DNA of 64,000 nucleotides from positions 297,206 to 361,205 of the forward strand of contig NZ_QZWF01000007.1 in the NCBI RefSeq assembly GCF_004187715.1, in the 5' to 3' direction. Of this stretch, positions 8,207 to 15,998 are shown one piece after another (the first letter of the stretch is position 1; the number at the start of each line of letters is the position of its first letter). Below the pieces are notes generated by a model. It made no database searches and was not told where the DNA came from. It saw only the letters and a list, made by a program, of their open reading frames with translations. The position numbers and the translations under genes are program-made. This stretch comes from Streptomyces sp. F001. Its GTDB lineage: Bacteria > Actinomycetota > Actinomycetes > Streptomycetales > Streptomycetaceae.

Positions 8207-9459
8207 GTGGTGGTCACCCTCCGATCGGCCGCTGCGCCGTCAGCCGCCGCGGGGGTGCGGCGGTCGCGTGAGGAGTACATGTCGAGTGCTTCCCGGTAGC
8301 TGGAGCTGACGAAGTTGACCAGGGTGGGAAGCGGGGCGGTGCCGGAAGCGGCCGGGCGCGGCCCGGTTCCGTTCAGCTCGTCGTAGTTCGCGAGGGACAG
8401 GGCCGCGGCGGCCTCGTGTTCGGGGACGCGTTCACGCTGGAACTCGGCGAGGGCGGTGCCCTGTTCGTCCGGCCACTTCTGAAGCAGCCGCGCCAGCGCG
8501 GCGCAGTCCTCCAGGCCGAGGTTGACGCCCTGCCCCAGAAACGGCGCCACGGTGTGCGCCGCGTCGCCGAGCAGCACGACCGAGTCGCCGTGCACCACCG
8601 GCGCGCAGGTCACGACGGAGATCGGACTCACCGGCGCGCCGGAGGGACCCCGGTCGACCGGCCGGTAACTGTCCGCCGCATCGGGGAAGTTGCGCCGCAG
8701 GAACGCTCTCAGCTCCTCCTCCGTGGCGAGGTCGGCGAAGGTCGGCTCGCCCTCCCGCGGCAGTACGAGCGTGCAGCGCAGGGAGCCGTCGCGATTGGGC
8801 AGGCCGACCATGAAGAAGCCGTCCCGGGGCCAGACATGGATCGCCGTCGGGGTCATGCGCTCGTTCCCGGGCTCGGGGCGGAGCGTGACCTCGCGGTACT
8901 CGACGCCGGTCTGCCGCTGCCGGGACTGCGTCAGGCCCTGCTCGGCGAGCCGGCCGCGGACCACCGAGTGGGTTCCGTCGGCGCCGACGAGCAGGTCGTA
9001 GGCGACCTCGGACTCCTGCCCCTGTCCGTCGGCGAACGTCACCCGCCGGGCGGCGAAGTCCACTCCGGTGCACTCGGTGCCGAAGGTGAACCGCACGTCC
9101 GGGCCGGCGCTTCGCATCAGCAGCAGATTCAGGTCGTTGCGGTCGATGGACAGGTTCTGCCAGTCGGCGCGCCCGTATCCGGCGGCGGCGATGCGACCGT
9201 CCGGCTCGTGGCGCACCCGGCTGCCGATCGGCACCACCAGGTCGTCCAGCGCGGCACGGTCGCAGTGACCGTCCAACGCCTCGACGCCCCTCGGCGACAG
9301 GGACAGATTGATCGTGCGGCCGTCGTACCGCAGGCCCTGCTCGACGTAGTGCGGGCGCTTCTCGTAGACCTGGACCGTGTAGCCGCGCCGGGTCAGGACC
9401 TGGGCGGCCAGACAGCCGACCGGTCCCGCTCCGACCACCACCGCCCTGGGCGCGGACAT
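8203..9459 (-). CDS. FAD-dependent hydroxylase, kynurenine 3-monooxygenase-like
   Basis: This class A flavoprotein monooxygenase has 418 residues. The dinucleotide-binding motif VVVGAGPVGCLAA lies near residues 7-19. GRTINLSLSPRG near residue 44 is close to the kynurenine-3-monooxygenase signature. The second FAD motif GDAAHTVAPFLGQG is at about residues 298-311, followed by LGLEDC. KMO-like enzymes in antibiotic clusters hydroxylate kynurenine- or anthranilate-type rings, so an indole-derived aromatic acid is a plausible substrate here. No tryptophan dioxygenase or kynureninase gene accompanies it. I prefer ATG 9459 over 9483 because GAAGTGAG lies 7 bp upstream. Confidence 0.85.
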   Translation of the reverse strand: MSAPRAVVVGAGPVGCLAAQVLTRRGYTVQVYEKRPHYVEQGLRYDGRTINLSLSPRGVEALDGHCDRAALDDLVVPIGSRVRHEPDGRIAAAGYGRADWQNLSIDRNDLNLLLMRSAGPDVRFTFGTECTGVDFAARRVTFADGQGQESEVAYDLLVGADGTHSVVRGRLAEQGLTQSRQRQTGVEYREVTLRPEPGNERMTPTAIHVWPRDGFFMVGLPNRDGSLRCTLVLPREGEPTFADLATEEELRAFLRRNFPDAADSYRPVDRGPSGAPVSPISVVTCAPVVHGDSVVLLGDAAHTVAPFLGQGVNLGLEDCAALARLLQKWPDEQGTALAEFQRERVPEHEAAAALSLANYDELNGTGPRPAASGTAPLPTLVNFVSSSYREALDMYSSRDRRTPAAADGAAADRRVTTT

Positions 9460-9524
9460 GCGAGTACTCACTTCTGGAGACATGTGGAATCAACCCAAGC
9501 CTCTGGCCGAGATCCGCCGGGTTC

Positions 9525-10643
9525 TCAGGCGCCGTCGATGGCGGCCAGGACCGTGCGCAGGCACTCGATCACGCGGTCCTGCCGTTCCGGGGTCAGGGAG
9601 GGGTACATGGGGAGCGAGAAGATCTCCCCGGCCAGTCGTTCGGTGACCGGCAGTGCGGTCTTGGCCGCCTCCAGGTGCGCGAATCCGGCCATGGTGTGCA
9701 CGGGCCACGGGTAGCTCACGTTGAGGCGGATGTCGTTCTCGCGCAGGCGCTCGATGATGGTGTCGCGGGCCGGGTGCCGGACGACGTAGACGTAGTAGAC
9801 GTGGTCGTTGCCGGGTGCGGTCTGCGGCAGCACGAGGCTGGTGTCGCTCAGGGCCTCGCGATAGCGGTCGGCCACCGCGCGGCGCGCCGCGATGTAGTCG
9901 TCCAGCCGGCGCAGCTTGCGCCGCAGGATCTCCGCCTGCACCTCGTCGAGGCGGCTGTTGTGGCCCGGCAGGGCCTCGACGTAGTAGCGCTCCTCCATCC
10001 CGTAGTAGCGCAGGCGGCGCAGGTTCTTGTCGACCTCGGGGCGGCTGGTGATCGTCGCGCCGCCGTCGCCGTACGCGCCCAGCACCTTCGTCGGGTAGAA
10101 GGAGAACGCGGCGGCGGCACCCGTCGTGCCGGCCAGCCGGCCGTGCTGCCGGGCGCCGTGCGCCTGGGCGCAGTCCTCCACGATGTGCAGGCCGTGCCGG
10201 TCGGCCAGCTCGACGACGGGGTCCATCGGCACGCACTGGCCGTACAGGTGCACCGGCAGGACACAGCGGGTCCGCTCGGTGACGGCGTCGGCCAGCTGCG
10301 CGGTGTCCATCAGGTACGTCACCGGGTCGATGTCCACGAACTTCGGGGTCGCCCCGGTGCCCGTGATCGCCACCACGGTCGGCGCCGCGGTGTTGGAGAC
10401 GGTGATGACCTCGTCACCGGGACCTATGCCCAGCGCCTCCAGCGCCAGCTTGACCGCGTTGGTGCCGTTGTCGACCCCGGCACAGTGCTCGACACCGTGG
10501 TACGCGGCGAATTCCTTTTCAAATGCGGAAACGCTCGGACCGAGAACGAGCTGCCCCGAAGAGAACACGGAGTCGACCGCGTCCAGAATGTCATCACGCT
10601 CGGCGGCGTACTCATCCTGATAGGACCACACCAAGGTCGTCAT
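9525..10643 (-). CDS. dTDP-3-keto-6-deoxyhexose 3-aminotransferase, DesV/TylB-like
   Basis: This 372-residue DegT/DnrJ/EryC1 aminotransferase closely follows DesV/TylB/EryCI, which make dTDP-3-amino-3,6-dideoxysugars from the 3-keto sugar with glutamate and PLP. Diagnostic stretches are VDNGTNAVKLALEALG, VSNTAAPTVVAI, HLYGQCVPMDP, the PLP aspartate in VEDCAQAHGA, the PLP lysine in FSFYPTKVLGAYGDGG and the C-terminal PWPVHTMAGFAHL. The ATG at 10643 has GGAG upstream. It is followed by the hydroxylase (65-bp gap) and preceded by the matching N-methyltransferase. The ketoisomerase expected to create its substrate is not in the window. Confidence 0.92.
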   Translation of the reverse strand: MTTLVWSYQDEYAAERDDILDAVDSVFSSGQLVLGPSVSAFEKEFAAYHGVEHCAGVDNGTNAVKLALEALGIGPGDEVITVSNTAAPTVVAITGTGATPKFVDIDPVTYLMDTAQLADAVTERTRCVLPVHLYGQCVPMDPVVELADRHGLHIVEDCAQAHGARQHGRLAGTTGAAAAFSFYPTKVLGAYGDGGATITSRPEVDKNLRRLRYYGMEERYYVEALPGHNSRLDEVQAEILRRKLRRLDDYIAARRAVADRYREALSDTSLVLPQTAPGNDHVYYVYVVRHPARDTIIERLRENDIRLNVSYPWPVHTMAGFAHLEAAKTALPVTERLAGEIFSLPMYPSLTPERQDRVIECLRTVLAAIDGA

Positions 10644-10717
10644 CCGATTCTCCAACCTCGTCTTCGCCAACGGCCCGACCATATCCCTGGACCGACTTCC
10701 GCCGACATGTTCAGAAT

Positions 10718-11500
10718 TCACGGACGGGCCGCGGACGTATCGGCGAGGGTGCCTACGAAAACACCCGGGCCGCCGTTGCCCAGATCGACGAGTTCGGCGT
10801 CCAGGCCGGCCTCACGGAACGCCGCGAGATATTCGTCCCGGGGGAACAGCGCCATCACGTGTTCGTCGGTGAAGTGCCAGATTCCCTCCCCCGGTCTGGC
10901 CACGACGTAGTGCACCGTCATATGGCTGCTGGCTCCCTTTCTGACCGAGTGCGAGACCCGGGCGAGCGTCATTCCCTCGAACTCGACCACATCGCCGCCG
11001 ACATGGCCGCTCACAAAGTTCTCGGAGAACCACCAGGGCTCCACCAGCAGCACTCCGCCGGGCCGCAGATGGCCGCGCAGACAGCGCACGGCGGCCCGCA
11101 GTTCGGAGCCGTCACGGATATTGCCGATCGCGCTGAACAGGCTGGTCACCGCGTCGAACCGGCGGCCCAGGTCGAAGTCGCGCATGTCCGCGCGGTGGAA
11201 CGGAACGCCGGGCAGCCGCTCCCGCGCGTGAGCGAGCATCGGCTCGGCCAGGTCGGCGCCCTCCACCCGGTCGAAGACCGTGGCGAGATGGTGCAGATGC
11301 GTGCCGGGCCCGCAGCCCACGTCCAGCAGGTCGCGGGCGCCCGGGTTCCGTTCCCTGATCAGCGCGGCCACCTTCGCCGACTCGGTCGCGTAGTCCTTGC
11401 CGCGGCCGAGGTAGATCGCCTCGTAGAGCGGTGCGACGTCGTAGACGGTGCGTGCCGCGGCCAGCGCACGACCCCACTCGGTCGGCGTGGCGGTGGTCAT
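10718..11500 (-). CDS. dTDP-3-amino-3,6-dideoxyhexose N,N-dimethyltransferase, DesVI/TylM1-like
   Basis: This 260-residue class I SAM-dependent methyltransferase has motif I LLDVGCGPGTHLH near residue 57. It shares the architecture of DesVI/TylM1, with IYLGRGKDYATES near the N-terminus, then DMRDFDLGRRFDAV, PGGVLLVEPWWFSENF and ARVSHSVRKG. Such enzymes add two methyl groups to the 3-amino group of a dTDP-sugar, as in desosamine and mycaminose. The start overlaps the glycosyltransferase stop (ATGA). Together with the DesV-like aminotransferase it predicts a 3-dimethylamino-6-deoxyhexose. Confidence 0.9.
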   Translation of the reverse strand: MTTATPTEWGRALAAARTVYDVAPLYEAIYLGRGKDYATESAKVAALIRERNPGARDLLDVGCGPGTHLHHLATVFDRVEGADLAEPMLAHARERLPGVPFHRADMRDFDLGRRFDAVTSLFSAIGNIRDGSELRAAVRCLRGHLRPGGVLLVEPWWFSENFVSGHVGGDVVEFEGMTLARVSHSVRKGASSHMTVHYVVARPGEGIWHFTDEHVMALFPRDEYLAAFREAGLDAELVDLGNGGPGVFVGTLADTSAARP

Positions 11501-12675
11501 CCGGCCCTGCCTCCGGAGCGCTCCACCAGGTCGGTCAGCCGACCGGCGATGTCGAGCGGGGTCGGCAGGCCGCGGATCTCCTCGCGCACCTCCTGCGCCG
11601 CCGTCTTCATCTTGTCGTCCGCCAGCACCGATTCGAGCAGCTCACGCCCGACCTCCTCGGGCGGCGCGGTCGCGCCGACCCCGCGGTTGACAACGGCGTC
11701 CATGATGAGCGGCCGGCCGAGGCCACCGAACTCGGGGATGATCTGCGGCAGTCCGCTCATGATCGCGCCGAACGCCGAGCCGGGGCCGCCGTGGTGGATC
11801 ACCAGCGAGCTGCACGACATCAGCGAGACCAGCGGTGCCCAGCCGAGCGACGTCACGTTGTCCGGCAGCGTGCCGAGGGACTCCAGGTCCACATTGGGTG
11901 CCGCCAGGACGAACTCGGCGTCCATGTCGGGGGCCGCGGCCACGACGTTCTGCACGACGCGGGCGGTCTCCACCGGGGGCGGGCCGCTGCCGAACGTCAC
12001 GGCGATCCGCGGTGTGTCCCGCCTGGCGCCGATCAGGTAGTCGTAGGTCTCGCGCGGCAGGACGCCGCCGCCGTTGAAGGGGATGGTGCCCATCAGCCAG
12101 GAGTCCGGCTCGATGGCGCCCATGCTGGGCGGCGTGATGTCGATGGTGGCCAGCACCTCGGGGAGCTCCACGCCGTGCGCCTCGAAGAGGTCGCTGTGCA
12201 TCTCTCGCATGAGCTGCGGGGAGTCGTCGGTGCGGACCAGGCCGAACTCGTTGCGCACCGCGGGCACACCGAGCTTGGCGGCGGCGACGAGGGCGGGGGT
12301 GAGCAGCGGGGAGTAGACGATGACGTCCGGGCGCCACTCCTCGGCGGTGCGGATCATCGCCTCGACCATGTCGGGCTGGAGGCGCAGTGCTCCGGCGACG
12401 GCCATGCCGATGGTCTCGTGGTAGTCGGGGTCCAGGGCGTCGTTGTTCAGCCTGGCGATCACATCGGGGCGGTGCTGGGCGAGTTTGCCCTGCATCTGGG
12501 TCAGGGAGAGGCCGGGGGCCACGTCCACGCAGCGCACGCCGGCCTCGCCCATCATCAGGCCGGGGCCGCACGAGGCGACGAGCACGTCGTGGCCGGCCAT
12601 CTGCAGGGCCCAGCCGAGCGGCACCATGGGGTAGGTGTGACCGGCACCGGGACTGATCATCATGAGCACGCGCAA
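11497..12675 (-). CDS. EryCIII/DesVII-type glycosyltransferase
   Basis: This 392-residue GT-B glycosyltransferase resembles the macrolide aminosugar transferases. It starts LRVLMMISPGAGHTYPMVPLGWALQMAGHDV (shown here in parts: N-terminal Rossmann with PGAGHTYPMVPL). The donor site is IHHGGPGSAFGAIMSGLPQI near residue 310. Many relatives need a P450-like auxiliary protein, and none is present in the window. It starts at TTG 12675 behind GGAG, with a 10-bp spacer. Position in one operon with the aminotransferase and N-methyltransferase makes it the likely transferase for the dimethylamino sugar. Confidence 0.88.
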   Translation of the reverse strand: MRVLMMISPGAGHTYPMVPLGWALQMAGHDVLVASCGPGLMMGEAGVRCVDVAPGLSLTQMQGKLAQHRPDVIARLNNDALDPDYHETIGMAVAGALRLQPDMVEAMIRTAEEWRPDVIVYSPLLTPALVAAAKLGVPAVRNEFGLVRTDDSPQLMREMHSDLFEAHGVELPEVLATIDITPPSMGAIEPDSWLMGTIPFNGGGVLPRETYDYLIGARRDTPRIAVTFGSGPPPVETARVVQNVVAAAPDMDAEFVLAAPNVDLESLGTLPDNVTSLGWAPLVSLMSCSSLVIHHGGPGSAFGAIMSGLPQIIPEFGGLGRPLIMDAVVNRGVGATAPPEEVGRELLESVLADDKMKTAAQEVREEIRGLPTPLDIAGRLTDLVERSGGRAG

Positions 12676-12715
12676 GGCGCATCATCTCCATTCGGGCACG
12701 CAGGGATGTTGGGGT

Positions 12716-12826
12716 GGGTCAACAGGCGTTGGGGTCGACAGGCGTTGACCTACGGGCGTTGCGTCAACGCCCGTAGGTCAACGCGCGTGCGTCAACGCGC
12801 GTGGGTCAACAACCGTGGGCCTACGG
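12716..12826. repeat. Short tandem repeats with a 20-bp-arm hairpin
   Basis: The 164-bp gap between the FAD monooxygenase and the glycosyltransferase is filled with degenerate 14-16-bp units built on GTCAAC and GGCGTTG. Examples are GTCAACGCGCGTGC and GTCAACGCGCGTGG in tandem. At its centre, 12742-12761 and 12765-12784 form a perfect 20-bp inverted repeat with a 3-nt loop (CGT). On the minus-strand transcript this is a very stable hairpin. It could terminate or attenuate the operon, or stabilise a processed end. There is no U-run, so classical intrinsic termination is not evident. Confidence 0.8.
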
Positions 12827-12839
12827 CGGCCCGCACGGC

Positions 12840-14066
12840 TCAGCGAAGTTCCGGAATGGGGCTCTCCGGTCGCAGTCCGATGCCGATCGTGCGGGCCGGG
12901 CCGGCCTGGAGCAGGGGAAGTCGCTTGAGGATCCGCAGCACCACCGGCGTCGCGGACTTGCCCTCGCCCCGCACCCACGGCTCCAGGAACCGCGTCTGCA
13001 GAAACCGCTGGAGCCGCTGCGTCGCCACCGTCGGCGGCGTGCGCCGCTTCTGGACGCGCGCCAGGTGCTCCTCGGTGACCGTGCCGGACGCCAGCGGCCC
13101 GGCCAGGATGTTGGCGGCGGCCACGGCGTCCTGGACCGCGAGGTTGATCCCCACGCCCATGATCGGCGACATGGTGTGGGCCGCGTCCCCGATGCACAGC
13201 AGCCCGGGGCGCCACCAGCGCGGGAGCCGGTCGATCTGGATGTCCAGCACCTTGACGTCGTCCCAGCTGCGCACCTCGTGGACCCGGTCGGCGAGGAAGG
13301 GGGTGAGTTCGCTCAGGGTCTGCCGGAACCAGTCCAGGCCACGCTCCTTGACCTCCTCGTATCCGCCCTTGCGGACGGTGTAGGCGGTCTGCCAGTGGGT
13401 CTGCCGCTCGATCCGGACGAGCAGCTTGCCGTCGGAGAGCCGGCCCACCATCCCGCCCGGATCGCCCTCCTTCTTGGAGAGCTGGAACCAGAGGATGTCC
13501 ATGCCCGAGCCGAGGACCTGTGGCCGCAGCCCCGCGGACCGGCGCAGCGCCGAGCGGCGGCCGTCGGCGGCCACGGTGAGGTCGGCCCGCAGTTCGTGCT
13601 CACCGCTCGCGTCGCGGTAGCGCAGCCCGGTGATCCGGCCGTTCTCGGCGATGGCCTCGGTGACCTCGCAGTTGCGCCGGAGCTGGAAATTGGGGAAGCG
13701 GTTCGCCTCCTCCACCAGGAAGTTGAGGAAATCCCACTGCGGCAGGAACGTGATGTGCTTGAACTTCCCCGGCAGCCGCCGGAAATCGGCGAGCGTGAAG
13801 GTTCCTTCGTCGGTGACCACCTGCAGTTGGTGAATGTGCTGGTGGGCCAGTTTCAGGAATTTCTCCTGCAGGCCCAGTTCTCCCATGAGCCGGAGTGTCG
13901 AGGCGTGTACGGTGTCGCCGCGGAAGTCGCGTAAGAAGTCGTCGTGTTTCTCCAGGACCACGGTATCGACTCCGGCCCTGGCCAACAACATGCCGAGCAT
14001 GAGTCCGGCGGGCCCCGCCCCGGCAATGGCACACGTCGTGCTGCTCGTTCCCACGTTCCCCCACAT
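12840..14066 (-). CDS. FAD-dependent aromatic monooxygenase
   Basis: This 408-residue class A flavin monooxygenase/oxidoreductase has the GAGPAGLMLGMLLARAG dinucleotide motif at residues 16-32, an RGDTVHASTL segment near residue 48, and the second FAD motif GDAAHTMSPIMGVGINLA near residue 292. The family includes RebC/PHBH/TetX-type enzymes, so oxidation of the indole-derived scaffold is plausible. Codon 45 (13932-13934 on the plus strand) is TTA, a bldA-dependent codon. The ATG at 14066 has GAGAG 11 bp upstream. It is the first biosynthetic gene after the regulator and is followed by the repeat/hairpin region. Confidence 0.85.
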   Translation of the reverse strand: MWGNVGTSSTTCAIAGAGPAGLMLGMLLARAGVDTVVLEKHDDFLRDFRGDTVHASTLRLMGELGLQEKFLKLAHQHIHQLQVVTDEGTFTLADFRRLPGKFKHITFLPQWDFLNFLVEEANRFPNFQLRRNCEVTEAIAENGRITGLRYRDASGEHELRADLTVAADGRRSALRRSAGLRPQVLGSGMDILWFQLSKKEGDPGGMVGRLSDGKLLVRIERQTHWQTAYTVRKGGYEEVKERGLDWFRQTLSELTPFLADRVHEVRSWDDVKVLDIQIDRLPRWWRPGLLCIGDAAHTMSPIMGVGINLAVQDAVAAANILAGPLASGTVTEEHLARVQKRRTPPTVATQRLQRFLQTRFLEPWVRGEGKSATPVVLRILKRLPLLQAGPARTIGIGLRPESPIPELR

Positions 14067-14178
14067 TCTGTGTTCATCTCTCGCCGAACGCCGTCGTCCC
14101 AACGAAACACACGACCGGAAGACGGGTGAGAATCTACCTCCGCGGAATGGACACCGGAATGTTCAAGCTCGCACAAAA

Positions 14179-15216
14179 TCATTCGTCGGTTCCGGTCCGG
14201 GTCACCGCCTCCTGTTCCAGTTGTTCGGCGAACTGCGTCCACTTGAGCGCGCTTTGCCGGGCCAGCATCGCGACGACGTCCGTGCAGTGCGTGGGCAGGT
14301 TCATCACGATGCTCGTCCATGCCGAGGTGTCGAGGTCGTGCATCGCGAGCAGTCGCAGCACCACCCGCCCGGAATCCGTGGAGCGCAGTGCCGGATCCCT
14401 GCGCAGCCGCTTGAGGAGTTCCGCGGTGGGCTGCGGAAGGGCCTCGCGCGCGGCCCGCGGGGCGTTCTGCCGGGACCGCTGCTCCGCGGCCACCGGCCGG
14501 CTGCCGCTGGGGATGGGATCCTCCCCGCGCAGCAGTCGCATCTTGACGTCGTGGGCCGTGCCCAGCGAGATGCCCGCGGCCCTCGCGACCTCGCGCAGGC
14601 TCGCGTCCGGCCGTTCGGTGAGCAGCCGGCCGGCCTCTTCCCGCCCCTGTGCCACACCCCGGGGACGGACCTTGCCGTCCATGCCGATCCGGGCGTTCAG
14701 GTGCGGATCCTCCGCGGTTGAACGCCGGATCCGGGCGACCGTCCGGGCGGACAGACCGGCCACCAACGCCGCATAACGGTCCGACATCTCGGGGTTCTCG
14801 CGCAGTAATCGCCCTGCAGCGGCCACTCGCTCGGCATACGACAGCGGCATGCCGTGCGCCGTGTTCAGCCGCACCGAGATCGCGAACAGCTCCCGCTCCG
14901 GTACGTCGAGCAGGTAGGCGTCGATGGTGGTGTCACCGCGGCGCCGGGCGGCGTCCAGCCGGTGCATCCCGTCCACGACGCGCCACGTGGGCCGGTGGAC
15001 GACTATGGGCGGAAGCCGCGCCTCGACCTCGTTGAGGACATCGACATGGTTCTGGTCGATCCCTTTCATCCGCGGCGAATCCGCAGGGATCAGGGAATCT
15101 ATCGCAACCGATCGGCGTTCAAGGGCGGCAAACCCCAGCCGCGCACCATCGGTGGTCAGCTCAGGAAGTATCTCGGACAGATTTGGCCGAAAACGCTCAA
15201 CTGTTTGTGTATTCAT
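14179..15216 (-). CDS. StrR-like ParB-domain cluster regulator
   Basis: This 345-residue DNA-binding activator resembles StrR/NovG. The N-terminal ParB/sulfiredoxin-like domain has the signature VVDGMHRLDAARRRG near residue 85. A central helix-turn-helix region with LREVARAAGISLGTAHDVKMRL sits near residues 208-229 (quoted here in pieces: REVARAAGIS, GTAHDVKMR). StrR-type proteins switch on aminoglycoside and related clusters from operators of the GTTCRACTG-N11-CRGTYGAAC type. Codon 137 (14806-14808) is TTA, making translation likely bldA dependent. The ATG at 15216 is preceded by AAGG at short spacing; a TTG at 15219 is an alternative start. It heads the minus-strand cluster string and is probably its pathway-specific activator. 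Confidence 0.9.
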   Translation of the reverse strand: MNTQTVERFRPNLSEILPELTTDGARLGFAALERRSVAIDSLIPADSPRMKGIDQNHVDVLNEVEARLPPIVVHRPTWRVVDGMHRLDAARRRGDTTIDAYLLDVPERELFAISVRLNTAHGMPLSYAERVAAAGRLLRENPEMSDRYAALVAGLSARTVARIRRSTAEDPHLNARIGMDGKVRPRGVAQGREEAGRLLTERPDASLREVARAAGISLGTAHDVKMRLLRGEDPIPSGSRPVAAEQRSRQNAPRAAREALPQPTAELLKRLRRDPALRSTDSGRVVLRLLAMHDLDTSAWTSIVMNLPTHCTDVVAMLARQSALKWTQFAEQLEQEAVTRTGTDE

Positions 15217-15998
15217 CAACCTTCAGCTCTCAAGGCGCTGGTCAGCGCTTGTTCGTCGGGTTGTGCAGCGGTTGGTCGAATCAGGTACCGCAGTGCGCAC
15301 ACGGAAGTGCTCCGATCCGGGAACCGGGCGCGGGCGTGACGGAGCAACGCTCACCACTGACGCGCACCGCCGATACGACGGGAAGCCGGATACGGAGTCT
15401 CAGATGCCGGTCATCGCACACGACGCCGGGAGGAACATTCCGACGAGCAGAACAAGCAGGACAGGGAGCCGGAGTACGGCTCTGCCGACGACGACGCAGA
15501 AAAATGCCGGAAGCCGAAGACCCGCGGCCCTGCGTCATACACCGGTTCAGCGCCCTGAGACACCCCGTGCCCGACGGGCAGGCGGAGTGCGGGCGGGAAG
15601 ATCCCTTTACGCCCCGTTGGTTGCCACTTTTCGACGACTTGACCGTCGTCCATCTCAGGCTCGGTGGCCAGGTGACTCATCGCACCCCGAGCACAATCGC
15701 GTCCATCTTGCGTCAGACAGCACATGGCTCCCCCTGTCTGCAATTCCCCGTAACGCAGCTCGAAATCTAACCGACATACCGAGCGTGGGCAGCGTCGTTC
15801 AGCGGTTCCGGTTCGCTTTCCGGCCAGCCCCGGGGGGTGAGGGCGGCGGAACCGTGCGCAGCAGGAGGTCGTGTTTCTCAGTACCACCCCGTCCTGCGTG
15901 CGAGGCCCGGAAAACGGGTTCCGCACCGGCGGTTGAACGGCACGCTCCGGATGGCGGGGCGCACGTCAACTCCCGGGCGTCCGCGGGTGGATGGCACC
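15217..15998. other. 782-bp spacer, no convincing gene; right edge of cluster
   Basis: Open frames here have poor codon bias and no recognisable protein. The segment next to strR carries a near-palindrome AAGGCGCTG-GT-CAGCGCTT (about 15234-15252). It also carries GTTCGTCGG (15251-15259) with TGGTCGAAT (15273-15281), which may be a StrR-type operator. The remainder shows nothing I can assign. The change from the minus-strand cluster to an unrelated plus-strand membrane-protein gene suggests the cluster boundary lies here. Confidence 0.5.

Noticed and set aside
12716..12826. CRISPR or attachment site
   Set aside because: There are no spacers of constant length, no integrase nearby, and the units are degenerate minisatellites.
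15411..15926. 171-codon minus-strand frame in the cluster-edge spacer
   Set aside because: Poor codon bias, no ribosome binding site and no recognisable domain.
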